DNA from: Plantago major
Lineage: Eukaryota; Streptophyta; Magnoliopsida; Lamiales; Plantaginaceae
Direction: 5' to 3'
Assembly (NCBI GenBank): GCA_026545765.1
Contig: CM048844.1
Coordinates: 22,762,237 to 22,826,236 of the forward strand
Length of the DNA: 64,000 bases
Below are positions 36,801 to 50,211 of the stretch, one piece after another. Both the position numbers and the translations under genes were made by a program. Numbering within the stretch: position 1 is the stretch's first letter; each line of letters starts with the position of its first letter. The notes beneath the pieces were generated by a model that was not told the origin of the DNA, searched no databases, and was given only the letters and a program-made list of their open reading frames with translations.

Positions 36801-39800
36801 TTGCTCAACACCATGATGCTGTTACTGGTACAGCTAAACAGCATACTACAGATGACTATGCAAAACGCTTGTCTATCGGCGCTGTGCAGGTGGTCTATGT
36901 GATGTGATTTTAATGGAAATTTTTATGTTTTTTTGCTTATCTACGTGATTAATATTTCATATTGACATCTGGGTTTCTCAGGCAGAAAGTTTAACAAATT
37001 CAGCTCTATCATGCCTGGTTGATTCAAAGTCGAATAGCCAGTGTGCTGCATCTGGACCAAAATTTAGCCAGGTTTTACCTTCACCATTGTGCACTCATTT
37101 AAGTTTCTATTTATGTATGCTTATATACCTAAGCAGTTATTTGTATAAGTGAGATTTTGTCGTTTGAAGATATTTTTATATATATAATCTCTGTCTTAGA
37201 AACAGAGAAGGCTGAAAAATATCTGAATTTAAGTTTATAATAGGTCCAACTCAACATTTTTGTTCTCATTTATCCGTATACAAGGTAGCTACGCATTGAG
37301 AACTGATCATGGCATCCTCTTGGTCTTTTAGTTGTCAACTTTCTGTTTTGGGCTTTGTAAAGAACAAATCAACTATTTCTCTCAAGATTGAGTTAGTGCC
37401 GCCGTATACATTTTTTAATGTTCTTTTATTACCTTTGAGGTGAACAGTGCCAGTTACTCAACGTAAGTTATTGTCCCCCAACAGAAGATGTTCCCCAAGG
37501 AAAGAGTTTGGTACACCCTTATTCTCCTTATTCCCCTGGTTTATTGTGAATTTCCAACCACATACTTTGTCTCAGTATAGCTTTCTGTTCAGGTTGTTGT
37601 GGTCTACAATCCTCTTGGATGGAAACGTTCTGACACTATCAGGATTCCTGTGAGTGTTGATACTTCTCTTCTTGTTGGCGCTTGTAATACAGAATATTGC
37701 TGATTACCTGAAGAATCTTTCTAGTATATGCATATTTTTAACATCATATGGGTACCTCTTTGTTTAATAAATCCGACCTCTAAGGAAATGGTCTAGTTAT
37801 TTTGGTTGGATCACTTTGCAGTAGAAAGACTGTTAATGGAGCAGAGGAAAATAAGTAGACCTAGTCATATGAATTGATAAGCATCGGGCACGAGCAACAT
37901 GTTTTAAGATATTAATAAGGAATTAGTTTCATTGCATAAAAGCAATCTGAACAGCCTCAAGGTTAGTGGCAATTAGCTTTCTCGGGTCAAGAACTGCTTG
38001 CTTTCCATACTTCATCATTTTGTAAGCAAGGTAGAGAATGTGGTGCTTTTGCATACCCTTACAAGGGCATTCTTCAAGAGTGTTTCCAACAATTATAGAC
38101 CTTCAACACTGTAATATTGCTATTGAGATGTGGTTCCAAGACTTGGTGATTCGACAATGAAACTGTTATTCACTATCAAGGTTCAGCTGAAAGCTTAGTT
38201 CCCGTTTTAATAGTACCTACCTACCCCTCTCTCTTCCCCAGAGATTCCTGAGGCATGTTGTATTTATATGGTATTGTCATATTTAAAACTTTATAATTTC
38301 TCGTCTAAGTAGAAGCATAAATGAATGGGTTTCTTGAAAATGACATAGACACCCTACTCTACAGGTTAATGATCACAGCCTTGTTGTTAAAGATTCCCTG
38401 GGGAATGTCATTGAGTCTCAATTTATGGAAGTGGATAACGTCACAAGCAATCTGAGAAATTTATACGTGGAAGCATATACTGGAGTTCCAGCTGGACATG
38501 CTGCGAAGTATTGGCTTTTTTTTCCTGTATCTGTGCAACCCCTAGGTCTTAACACTTACATCATCTCTACTGGATCAAAAGGTACACCTAACTTTTTTCC
38601 TGGTGCTGTCTGTTCGCGGTCTTAAAAGATGTGCCTCTTTTAAGTATGAAAAAACTAGAGAAACCTATCAATCAACCTCCATATGTTACCTCTATTTTGG
38701 ATTCTATACTTCAGGAAATGGAAGAATCGGTTTTACGACGGATGTTCCACTGAATGAAACTGTTGAGGTTGGACCAGGAAACTTGAAGCTGTCCTTTTCT
38801 TCAGAAACTGGGCAACTAAAACGCATTTCCAATTCTAAAACTGGAGTAAGATCCCTTGTTATTGTACTTGCTCTGAATTTTGTGCTATTACTGTCATTGA
38901 GTTGGATAGCCAAAATCTAGTTTGACTAATATTTGTGTAACTAGATGCCTAATTTTAGCTTAATTCTTTGTTTATAAATCGAAGTAGGTTAGGGAAATAT
39001 AAATACATTAAAGGATGAGATCCATGTGCTTGGTTTCGTGAAACTGTTTCAATAAAGGAAAGTTGATATCGTCTTTTGTTTAATTACCACGATTTGACAA
39101 CTATATGTTCTCAAATCTCAACAACTTGGTTACTCAAGTATTTCAAATGATGTTCTGGTAAAGAAGCATATGTGCAACTTTTGTCTATCCCTTTTTTGGT
39201 CCGAGAGTCTCTAAACTGATTTTTTTTTTCTTCGTTGCGCGGTTATCTGTTTATCAAAGGTGGATATACCAGTACAACAGAGCTATCTTTATTACGTTTC
39301 ATACCAGGGAGATGCTGCTGCTTCCCAGGTATAATAACACCTGATACGACTGTAGTGGAAATGAGTTACTGTTCTGCCTTCTTGTGGATGCATTCACTCG
39401 TCAAAGCTAATTTTTGATGACTTGCAGAGTTCTGGTGCATATATTTTCCGTCCAGACGGGTCATTTCCTACAGTAGTCTCCAGATCAGTAAGTGCATTTT
39501 TCCTAATACTAGTTACCTTGACCTTTCATCCTTTCTTTTACTATGGTGCAATGAATCTGAAACTTTCTGATAAAATTAATTTTATTTTTGCCGTGTACAG
39601 CTTCCTCTGAAGATTATTCGGGGACCTCTAGTTGATGAAGTTCATCAGCAATTCAATTCATGGATCTACCAAGTTCAGTATTTTTCTTCTCCTTAACTTC
39701 TTTTGTCAAGGTGTTCTTCAGAAAATTTGCATGTCGCATCATCCAGTTTGTTTATTATAAAATTACACAGAGTCATATTCAAGTGGGATATCAGAAGAAA

Positions 39801-42800
39801 ATTTCCTGCAAGCTAGTGCATTTACTCTTTCGGCCATTTAAGTCTTGTTTATGTAGCATGTATAAGATAATGGTGTGGTTCTTTCTATTGGATAACATTT
39901 TGTGAATAAGGCTTGTCTTGATTTCTAATTCTCAATTTGGGGATTAAAATTATACTTTTTTTTACAGACAATTAGAGTTTACAGGGAGAAAGAGCATGTT
40001 GAAGTTGAATTCACGGTAAGTCGTTGAGGACCAACAGATTCGCCACTTTCCATTTGTATATACTCCCTTTTCGTTATTTTTCTCTTCCTAATTTCTGACT
40101 GTAATATGAAGATTGGTCCCATCCCCACGGATGATAGCGTTGGGAAAGAGGTTATTACAAGAATTACTTCTGACATGGTCACAAACAAAGTTTTCTACAC
40201 TGACTCTAATGGAAGGGACTTTCTAAAACGGGTATGTCAGGCATTTTATTGTACCATTCGAAATTTTAAGCCATGTGAAATTTTGGTAGTCTTGTTTGTT
40301 TCCATATCACAGCTGATATTTCAATAATTTAAGGATAAGAATTAGTAGTTGACATAAACAACAGGAACAGTTTGCTTTAAAGCACATGAATCTCCCTCCA
40401 GACTAATTTACTTTCTTTTGTATCATGGAAAACATGACTTGGCTCTTAAACTGTCCTTTCAGAAAATTAGTCTCTTAACAAAATATCAAGTGTACAAGAA
40501 AACCTGGAGACTGACAGATAATCGTAACCTGTACTTTGATATGTTAAATTTTAACTTCTGAAACATACTCTAATCTAAGGCTCACAAATATCTGGAGAAT
40601 GAGCAACTGTGTTATCGGTACTGGGTGCAAGAAACTGTAGCTGTGTGTGACTAAAACTTACAGGGGGACAGAGTTAAATTGATATTGTGAATATGGGTCC
40701 AGTAAACAGAGAAATTGGCTGACCTAAATTAGACCTGGTTGGGCTTGGGCATGATCCACTATACTATTGAGATAAATAATTCGAGAGGATGATCTCTTAT
40801 TTATTTATTCAAGAAGAAAGATTTATCCATACTGCAAATTATGAACAATTGGTCATAAATGCTGACACCTCTTTCTTATTTCTTTTCCCCTTTCGTGCGT
40901 TTTTCCTTCTCTTAATTTGCAAGTGTATTATATAGATATTCCGACACTGATTTGTTCAAGTACATTGGCATCTGATACCCCTCGTCTGTCATGTACACAA
41001 ACACCCACCTACCCACACATTTTATAACTGATTTGACCATCTGTAAATCTTTAGGTAAGAGATCAGAGAAGTGATTGGCCTCTTACAGTTACACAACCTG
41101 TGGCAGGGAATTACTATCCGGTAACTTCCTATTTTAACTTGCAAGTCTTGTTTCTGTTTGAGTTTGTTCTTTTTTCTTCCTAATTCCTATTTTTTTGGTC
41201 AAGAGGAGATACTTTTTGCTGGAACATTTCTGGTCGTGATTAATGACTTTGTAACAGTCTTAATCCTAAGGTTTAGACTTAGTTAGGGATATTGTCCAGG
41301 TGAATTTTAGCATTATTGTGTGTATTATACACACCCACCCCAACATAAACAAGAAATGAACTACTCTTTCTAGAGCGAGATTAGTTGTTTTGTTGTGGTT
41401 AATTTGATTTCATTGTCATATAACATGCTTGTGAAACACTGTATGTCAGTAACTAGTTATCATATCGAAGGGTTCACCATATTTATTTTTACCCGACTTT
41501 ATCGATTTTGATAGTGGAAGTTTGATATCCTAGCATGTGTAGTAATGAAAAATTTATGCATTTCCTTTGGTACATGCTCTCACTTCCAAAGTTCTTATAA
41601 TGTACAAGGAACTGGTTTGTCTTTCTCTTCGAAAATCTTAAAACTGTATTTGATGTCGGTGCATTACTTGATTCTATCAAGGATGTCATAACTGTTGAAA
41701 GTACATTTTGGTATTATATCCCAGTTACTTCCAAATTGGTGACAGTGTGTCTATTTCTTTTCCTTGCTTTCTTTTTCTTAAAATAAATTGAAGACAATAT
41801 ATCATGTTCATGCTAACAGTATAAATCACCAACTTCAGATTAATCTTGGCATCTACATGGAGGACAAGAAGTCCGAATTATCTGTTTTGGTTGATCGAGC
41901 CACTGGAGGATCCAGCATTATCGATGGAGAAATTGAGTTGATGCTACATAGGTTTGAGATCCGTCCTACTTATTCCCATGTTTATTAGCATTGTGTTCTA
42001 TTCTTTTACTAGACGATATATAATTGCTTTATTCCTTTCATTATAAACCAGGCGTATGCTAAATGATGATTCTAGAGGAGTTGGTGAAGCCCTTGACGAG
42101 ACCGTATGTGTTGAGGATCATTGTGAAGGACTCACGGTATGATGGCTTGTCATTTAAGAAATACTTATGCTATTTAGGACCCAATAATATTGAAGTAGCA
42201 TTTATCCTTTCATCTCTTGGATGCTCTTTCCTTCCTCCTGATTCTTTTTTTTTTCCCGGTTGAGGAACCATGGATGTGAATTTGTTGGCTTGAAGTATAT
42301 CTTTAGTTCTTTATGATACGAAAATTTGGCACTTCATCAAGAGTAGTGACTTGCTTATCATTTCTTTAGGTTCGAGGAAAATATTATATCAGCATCAATA
42401 AACTTGGCACTGGAGCTCGGTGGCGTCGAACAACTGGCCAAGAGATTTATTCACCCCTTCTTTTGGGATTTTCAGTCGAGGTAAACTTGGCCGTGTAGTT
42501 TCATGAATTATGGTGTACTTACATTTACGTTTATCATTTACCTAATTATTCGACTTGAAATTTTCAGGATTCTGAAAACTGGAAGTCTTCTCATTTGACA
42601 ATGACCTCTGCCATGGATGCAAATTACAGTTTACCTCTTAATGTTGCATTGATTACTCTCCAGGTAATGTCTTATATTTACATTTATTAATTCATGCGTG
42701 TTTATTTTGCATTTACTTATTTGAATCTGAAAGGAATCTATCAAATATACAGGAGTTAGACAATGGAAGCGTTCTCCTTCGATTAGCTCATCTCTATGAG

Positions 42801-43431
42801 GTGAAGTTTCCCTAGCTTATGGACTCCTAATCTGTTAAAAAGAAAATGACGAATTTAGTAACACTCAAGAATTCATCTTGCAATCAATTCATGGATTTAC
42901 GTCCTGTCTGATATCATCAGGATGAACAATTACCCACGAAAAAAGAAAAAGAATCTATACACGTGTTTAAAGCAAAATTGTGGTTGGATGCAGATTTTGT
43001 TGATCTTCTTGTTCACTGTCTGTATTTTGCACGTTATTCATTTTCATATTGTGATAGGCTGGTGAGGACCGTGAATACTCTACACTTGCCAAAGTTGAAC
43101 TGAAGAAGTTGTTCGCTGGAAAAACCGTACGTGTATATTTTTTCCTGTACTAGTATGATCTTTCACTGCCTAATTTTGAAGTAAATCAAAAGTTCGCATG
43201 GCTATTGTCATTGAAGATTTACTGTACTGTATGTTTCAGATTAAGGAGTTGAAGGAAACAAGTTTATCGGCAAATCAAGACAAGTCTAAGATGAAGAAGA
43301 TGAGTTGGGAAGTTGAAGGTGAGAACAGCAGCAATTCTAGTGCAGCAATCAAGGGTGGTCCTGTAGACATGTCAAACCTCGTTGTGGAGCTTGGTCCTAT
43401 GGAGATTCGAACTTTCCTCCTAACATTCTAG
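33890..43431 (+). pseudogene. GH38 alpha-mannosidase, copy 1, zinc-site exon deleted
   Basis: About 29 exons of a lysosomal/vacuolar-type alpha-mannosidase are recognisable. Exons 2-29 (34098-34181, 34774-34862, 34942-35116, 35214-35333, 35421-35504 ... 42753-42800, 43058-43126, 43240-43431) join in frame, about 935 codons. Exon 1 starts MEKLARPVLAILCIAYVF, a signal-peptide-like helix, but 114 bp present in copy 2 are missing after NVHL (at 34030/34031). The loss removes VAHSHDDVGWLKT, whose second H and second D are zinc ligands in GH38, and the intron-1 donor. Unspliced, the frame leaves register with exon 2 and stops near 34156. A highly conserved Pro beside the nucleophile Asp is also Leu (WQIDLFGHS; codon 35072), and another family-typical Pro is Ala (codon 38503). 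AQHHDAVTGT, with the last zinc His, remains. The enzyme trims alpha-mannose from N-glycans; this copy should be inactive. Confidence 0.88.
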
Positions 43432-43471
43432 AGCCTGACTGACATTTGCTGGCCTCGTTGAGATGTGACAA

Positions 43472-45943
43472 TTTGTCCTAAGGTGCCCAGCATGTTAAGC
43501 TGTTGTCGAAAATTAAAATGGTATATTATTTGAAATGTAAATTTAATATCTCAAAAATTTGTTACAGGGTCACCAATCGTTTGTCTCACACGAGAGCCTT
43601 GAGCAGTTACATCGTTTCTTATTCGTCTTGGGTGTAACACATGTCTCCTACAGCGTTTTAGCCATTGTACTAGCCATGATTAAGGTCAAATAATGCTACA
43701 CTTCAAAAGCAATGATCATGTGATCTGGACTACTATTGCTTCAGAAGTGACACTAAAAGTTACTGTCACGTGCAGATCTATAGCTGGAGAACATGGGAGA
43801 ACGATGCCAAGACAATGGCTTTCCGGGGGTTGTTGACTGCAGAAACTTCAACTGGTGATTGGTGAATCTCCTAATATACCCCCTCCCCGATTTTTTAGTT
43901 CATTGTGATAAACAATCAGGCTAGTTTTTTCTTTTTTGCATCTTTTTCATTTTTGTTTTTATTTCTCGATATAGATTCTGAAGCTGGTGCACCGACTGCT
44001 GTACCATTAAGAAGGCTATTAAGATTCATGGTTCATCATGTTTCTCACCCATGGAGTCGGCACAAAGTTCTCGTTTGGCTGGTATACAACCATAGAATTG
44101 TAGAACAATGTTCATGTAATCCATTTCTGTGTTTGGTCTTATATATATCCCGTGGAATTGTTGGATATAGTTAAAGTTTGATCTGTTTTTCAGCTTTGTT
44201 TCAGCCGCCAGTTCTGGAGTTCAATTAACCATGCGGATTACATGGCTTTACGACTTGGTTTCATTACTGTAAGTTATGTTCTTTACTTGTAAGTTTCATA
44301 TATCCTCAACTGCAAGCAATTTATTTAAATGGGTCAAACTTGAAACTACCTAAAAAACAAACTCTATCTTTGTTCCAATGCATGATGCAGACTCATCAAC
44401 TACCTTTCACATATGATTTTCACAATTACATGATTCTGAGTATGGAGGAAGAGTTTCGAGATATCGTTGGCATTAGGTACCCACACTTCATTTAAGTTTC
44501 TAATTATGCTTGCCTGTCCACTAGCATTATCATATGTACTGAATGAAAGTGTAGTCTGAGCAGTCTCCTTTCTTTTGCAGTATCCCGCTTTGGATTTTCT
44601 CTATATGTTGGATTATTCTAGGATTTCATGGTTAACTGAAACACCTCGTTTTTCCCCAGTGAAATATTCTTACTTTAAATAGTTGCAAATGTTTTCTTGC
44701 ATCAATTGCCCTAATGGTAATTCTGTGGCAACAGGAACAAATATATATTTCTGGCTGTCGTTCCTTCCTGTCATTGTAAGTGATTAAAGTTTATATTATA
44801 TACCATTTCTATCTTTACTTCAAGTACAAGGCCTAATTTTTTTCCTTGTCACGTTATAAATTGTGGCATGAAGTTGATCTTCCTAGTTGGAACAAAACTG
44901 CATCATGTAGTTGTAAAGCTGGCTGTGGAAATCATGGAATCAAGCCAATGGACAGGACTTCATCAGTTCAAACTGAGGGATGAGCTGTTCTGGTTTGGGA
45001 GTCCCAGGCTTCTTCTACGACTGATACAATTCATATCCTTTCAGGTAAACACAATTTACACAAAAGAAAAAAGAAAAAACGACTCAGTTTGATGTGTAGA
45101 GAGTAAGAATAAGTTTATAAACTTTTCCTCTCTGATGCTGTTGTCATGTTGCAGAATGCATTTGAAATGGCCATGTATGTTTGGTCACTGGTAAGAATTT
45201 CCCGATCTAACCAACTTTTTAGGGCATGTCAAAATTGTACATGTTCGTTGCAGTTAGTGCATATTAAAACTTGTCTGAAGCTTCTTTCTTTTCTTTTCCA
45301 GTGGGAGATTGAGGATCCATCATGCTTCACCAAGGATCGTAGGTTCATTGTAATTCGGTTGACATCTGGGTAGACAATTTCTTCTAAAAATGTGTATTCC
45401 TACGGACAGATAAATTTCTCCCACTGCTGGATTTTGAGTTGGCCTTTCTTAACCTTTACAGAATTGTATCCCAGTTTTGGTGTAGCTTCATCACTTTTCC
45501 ACTCTATGTGATAGTAACTCAGGTAAAGCACTGGCAAGCAGCTTTCTTAACTTTCTTTTCCAGCTCTGAACGCTCTTAAGAGTATTTTTTTAAATGGGCA
45601 GATGGGTTCTAAATTTAAGAAAACAATAGTTTCTGAAAATGTGAGATCATCGCTTCATGGATGGAGAAAGAAGGTGAAGGCTAGACATGGTGGACCGGCT
45701 TCTCCCCTGCTGCCAAATATTGCATCCGTCGATTCTATGGTGGAGTTAGAGGAGCAATCAATCTCTAACACGACTACTATCCAAGAACCATCATCTTTAT
45801 CTCAAAGTTACGCCACGTCAGATGAAAATGGCCGGAGACATCATCAAGACACTGATACAGCCCAAGGCGAAGTACAGCTCCGTGATCTTCTGAATTGGCC
45901 GCGAGAATCACATCATGAGGAAATCGAGACACAAGATGAATGA
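43472..45943 (+). pseudogene. MLO (clade I-like) copy, 5'-truncated by the duplication
   Basis: Begins inside the last eleven bases of exon 3 of the gene at 27108 and repeats exons 4-15 to the same stop codon. Exons 1-2, most of exon 3, the start codon and the promoter are absent. The remaining exons keep open frames and splice sites, with a few substitutions (Val to Ile at the KIYSW exon end, Arg to Leu in the NYMI.SMEEE exon, Ala to Ser in PLWIF.IC), as expected for a recent copy. It lacks the first two membrane helices, so no functional MLO can be made. It starts about 40 bp after the mannosidase copy 1 stop codon and could be transcribed by read-through from it. Confidence 0.9.
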
Positions 45944-46954
45944 CAGGTATATATAGGATTGTCTCTAAATTTAAGTGCCCATTTTTGTATGACAAACTGG
46001 AACAGAATGTAGGGTGTGTAGTGTGTTGGCAAATTCATGTGCAAGACACTTTTATGCTTTTAGGACTTGAGCATTCGATGCCTTAATTTTGCTGGCTAAT
46101 TGGTGCTTTCGATGTATTTAAATCAGATTTCTCATCAACAAATTGCTCATTCAGAGCCAACACAAGCACTGAAAACCATCCTAAACATCATGGCGTAAAA
46201 AATTCGCAAATAGGTATAAATCAGGTGGTGTGCCAAACACTTGGATGAGAGATATATAACCATGTTCAAAAACATTACTACGACTTTTACAATAATCTCA
46301 CTTCCTAGAGGAGTATTTGTGCATTCTCATATTGTTATACCCTTCTTTCTTTATCACTTACCAGACAAACTAACTCATTGAATCCTTTAGGTATTTAATG
46401 CATGTCCTCATTCGTCAAACGAGCTCACCATTAAATTATTTTAAATGTAAATGATTGTGGACTTCATAACTCAAACCACTTGCCCGATTCAATTTGACCA
46501 CACAAATTTCATACGATTAACATAACATTTCTAACACCTCAACGTGAGATGGGGGCATCACAACCACAATGCAACCTCGGTCAAAGCTAACGGGAACAAG
46601 AACATACATGATGCATGCGTAGAACATCATTCATGTTGGGTGGGTGGGACCTGTGACATTTGTGAGATAGTCTCATGGTGGTCGATGGATACCCTAACAT
46701 CTCAAATGTTGTACTTTCCACTTGATTTCCATAATATTCACAACCAACAGCCAACACCGTACTCGTCTAAAAGTATCCCGTGAATATTAAAGGGACTTTA
46801 TTACGAAGAACATAAGTTTAATATGTTTTCATTACTTTTTTACTTGGGGGACTACATTGTTTTTGAGTGGTAGGTGCGGGTATAATAAACCTTAGTTTTG
46901 ATGGCTACATCCCTAAAATAATTGATGATGATAAGATAAGAGAGCTTTAAAAAA
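45944..46954. other. Intergenic copy 2, after the truncated MLO
   Basis: Counterpart of 31086-32067. It has small differences, including about 20 extra bases near 45975 and an 8-bp insertion near 46388. No gene. Confidence 0.5.
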
Positions 46955-48296
46955 TAAAGAGAAAATTTTTCTTTACACACAAACCTTTAGAGTGAATTTG
47001 AAGTTACACACAAACCTTTTTTTTTTTTTACCATTCGACACCTAAACCTTGGTCAACGTGTCAAGTTAACACACACGTTTGGACGGTGTTAGTTTTGACC
47101 GTCAGTTTGCGTGTAATTCACGCGCCGAGTAAGGGCAAAAGGGTCATTTTACTACTGGAAATCTATCTCCCTCCTTTTTCTTGTCGATTCCCCCCCCCCC
47201 CCCCAAAACAGCTCCCCCTTATAAATCAGCCCCAATTCTCTAACCCTAAACCCTAAAACATCCCTTTAATATTTCCAACAAGTTTTGGCCGTGTTCTCTC
47301 AATTTGAAAATGTCGGGTGTTGATCCGCGACCAACGATTTGTCGGTGTGGGTTAATTAGTGATCGAATCACATCTTGGACAGACGTTAATCCCGACATAA
47401 GGTTTGAGAGGTGTCCGAATTTTGGTGTAAGTAGTGTTAATTTTCAGTGGAGTTTGTTAATTTTTAGTTGAGTTAGTCAAATGGCGAATGATTTTTGTTT
47501 CGTAAAGTGCATTGCTTTATGTTGATATTCCCCTGTTTTTGTTGGTTGACTGAAAGAGGGTGTAGACATTAGATCTGGATTGACCCAGTAATGTGCAGAA
47601 GATCTATCCAAATCATCCCAGGTTTGTTGAGAAGGATTAATGAGTATGAGGCAAGAGTTGGTGCTTTGGAGGAAGCGGAAAACAATCATCTTCTTGGTAT
47701 GCTAGCTAAAGAATCTGAGGTTGATGGTAGTGTATCAGAGGAGGTGAAGAATGAGATCGATGAGCTAAGTGCAAGGATTGAGGAGTTGCTTATTCGAGTT
47801 GGATTTAACTAGTACGTATGTGATGTAATGAGTATGAAGTAGGCTAAATTAGGTAGTCTTTTTTATGTAATGGGTGATTTAAGTGTGTCTTAAGTGTTTA
47901 CTGATGTTGTAATGAATTGCTTTTGTTGAAATGGTGTATCAAGTAAGCATGTTTTTCTTCAAGATTGCTGTGTTGGTTTACAATTCTGCACATTGATATC
48001 TTTGCAGATTGTTACAGTCGACACATTAACCTTTGCAAATTGTTTCACTCGACACATACACCTTTACAAAGTGTTTAACTCGCTACATAAACCTTTCACA
48101 TAATTTTGATTTTGCCCTTACTAGGCGCGTGAATTACACGCCAACTGACGGCCAAAACTAACACCGTCCAGACGTGTGTGTTGACTTGACACGTTGACCA
48201 AGGTTTAGGTGTCGAATGGTAAAAAAAAATTGTGTATAACTTCAAATTCGCTCCAAAGGTTTGTGTGTGATGAAAAATTTTCTAAAAATTAAAATA
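46955..48296. mobile_element. Fold-back (MULE-like) element, second copy
   Basis: Copy of the element at 32068-33408, made by the segmental duplication and not by transposition, since flanks match too. A C-run of about 18 bases lies near 47190, longer than in copy 1. Confidence 0.7.
47310..47812 (+). pseudogene. GRF-type zinc-finger protein fragment, second copy
   Basis: Same structure as 32422-32924, with the same in-frame TAG (47570-47572). The shared stop shows that the fragment was already broken before the duplication. Differences include Cys to Ser and Gly to Ser in the coiled-coil tail. Confidence 0.6.
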
Positions 48297-48428
48297 CATA
48301 TGGCTGTGTGAATTAATGGCTCTACCAATCCGACATGGAAACTTAAAAGCCAGTTATTGCATTGTCCAGTCAGCTTCATCACATAAAGCAACTGCTGATT
48401 AAAAAGATCTCAACTTTTGTTCCATACT

Positions 48429-48438
48429 GCTCAAAATC
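48429..48438. repeat. Left target site duplication of the Mutator-like element
   Basis: GCTCAAAATC occurs here, again at 57586-57595, and only once at the orthologous position in unit 1 (33546-33555). A 10-bp direct repeat fits Mutator-like transposition (9-11 bp). Confidence 0.85.
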
Positions 48439-48828
48439 GGGGAAGCTACAATTCAGTCCAACATTGAGCACTCATTTACAGAACACACCCCCTTTTACAA
48501 TGACCATCAAATCAATCTAAATCTTATGTAAAAACTCGTTATTACCCCTACATTTTAGATAGCATTAATGTCACGTGAACGACCTACGATTTCGATTCAC
48601 GGAGGATTGGTAAATTGCACATACAGTCCCGGAAATTTACACAAAGAAGCATCCCTATCCATCTCCTTTCGCCTGTAAGGATCACCGAGAGAACTCAGTT
48701 CAGGATTTCGTGAGTTTAATTAGTCTTTAGAATGTCTCTACACAATCATAATACAATGAAGAATTATTGGATTATATTCATTACTTGTATATCTGATTCA
48801 AAACCAGATAAGGTATTCCATAGAGAGT

Positions 48829-49662
48829 ATGGACGTCTGTCAGAGGAATCGTCGGAACCCTGTTCCAAGAATTGGTAATTGGGCCATTTGTTAATTAAAT
48901 TACAACTTCAGGATATGGATGTTTCATCTTTCTAATTGTCTTACGGTTGTTTTCTCTGTTGGTTTTCAATTTCAGACAACAATCTTGCAGATCCAAGATA
49001 TCACAGAGATAACATAATTGATTTAGGTTTGTTCTCTGGTTTAGCATTAATTTCTTGGGTTTCTTTATTCGTTGTCCAGAGAATGTGTTTTATTCTATGT
49101 TGTGGCATTAATTCGATTATTTTGTGTCCCTAATTAACCACCCTATTTGGTGCTATTTTCATATGTAAATGACAAACCCGAGACATAGAATTGATGTTAA
49201 TTTGTAATGATATGTAAATGAGTGGTCATTGTAAGGACATGTTAATTTGTTTCATTCTAACCCTCAGTACAATTGATGTTAATCTGTTTCCAGATAATAA
49301 TGATGCAATTGATTCCACAACAAACAGCTGGTCTGACTCAGGTTGATCTCATTTCAGTATAAGGACATGAATAATTTGAACTACTCGGGTATGAAACTAA
49401 CATCATTTTGACAAAATTCAGATAACATGTATGAATATATCCGTGTGCCGAAAAGGAAAAACAATGACAAACCCGAGACATCGAATGCACGGAATGGTTA
49501 GTTGCTCTCTCTAGACTTCTTCTTCTTAGTTGTCATATGTCAATATCAAAATGAAATATTATATTCGATTTGTTTTGAAAAAAATTGTAGCATCTATTCT
49601 GAAAGCTGGTTTGATACATAAGATAGACTCGCACCAGGGGAGGTCTCCAGTGTCCGCTTCAG
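48829..49662 (+). other. Possible 5' exons of the Ulp1-element gene
   Basis: Short exon-like segments 48829-48874 (starting MDVCQRNRRNPVPRI), 48976-49026, 49294-49341, 49422-49496 and 49591-49662 all begin and end in phase 1, with AG before and GT after, and join in frame to a charged, low-complexity N-terminus (DNN..., VPKRKNND). Two or three further candidates lie before 50212, but I could not join them without a phase error. No domain recognised. The evidence is splice-site and phase consistency only. Confidence 0.4.
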
Positions 49663-50211
49663 GTCATTTGTTTCTGTAGCAATTAATTAATTCTTTTTAT
49701 TTATGTATTGTACATTCCTTATAGTAGCCAAGTTTAGTCATGAAAGTAGCACCAAACATATATGTCACCTGATTGCCGGCACCAAAGCAAACATGCAATC
49801 GTGTACAATGATAATGGTAGTGTCCATCTATAATCTTATGCATCTTTTTTCATTTATAATGTGTTATTGAATTTATTTTAATGTTGCTCAAATGTTGTTG
49901 TCAAAGATGGCAATCCTACTCGCGTTGCTCGGAACCGCCGGCAACTCTACAAGTCCTTAGACCGTGGTAATTGACTACATAATGAAAAAAATAATCATAT
50001 TACTCTTATTGACCATGGAATTTTGATATCTAAAATTGTTTGTAATGTTTGAAGTCGCAAGCAAGCAAGCAGCCTACTTAGATGAGGAGGCTGGCCATCC
50101 AGAGGACCAGACCCCAACTAAGTAAAATTTGCATGATAGTATAGTGTTTAGTGATTTTTTTTAGTTCATATACTTGAATGTTTTGGAGTTTTTTTGTTAT
50201 TTAATGGTGAT

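Larger units (their letters stand above)
28614..43471. repeat. Tandem segmental duplication, unit 1 (14.86 kb)
   Basis: Sequence from TTTGTCCTAAGGTGCCC at 28614 recurs from 43472 at a constant offset of 14,858 bp and continues through MLO exons 4-15, the intergenic DNA and the mannosidase gene. The left breakpoint is in MLO exon 3; the right breakpoint is about 40 bp after the mannosidase stop codon. The copies differ by scattered substitutions and small indels only, apart from one 114-bp deletion and one 9.1-kb insertion. Confidence 0.95.
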
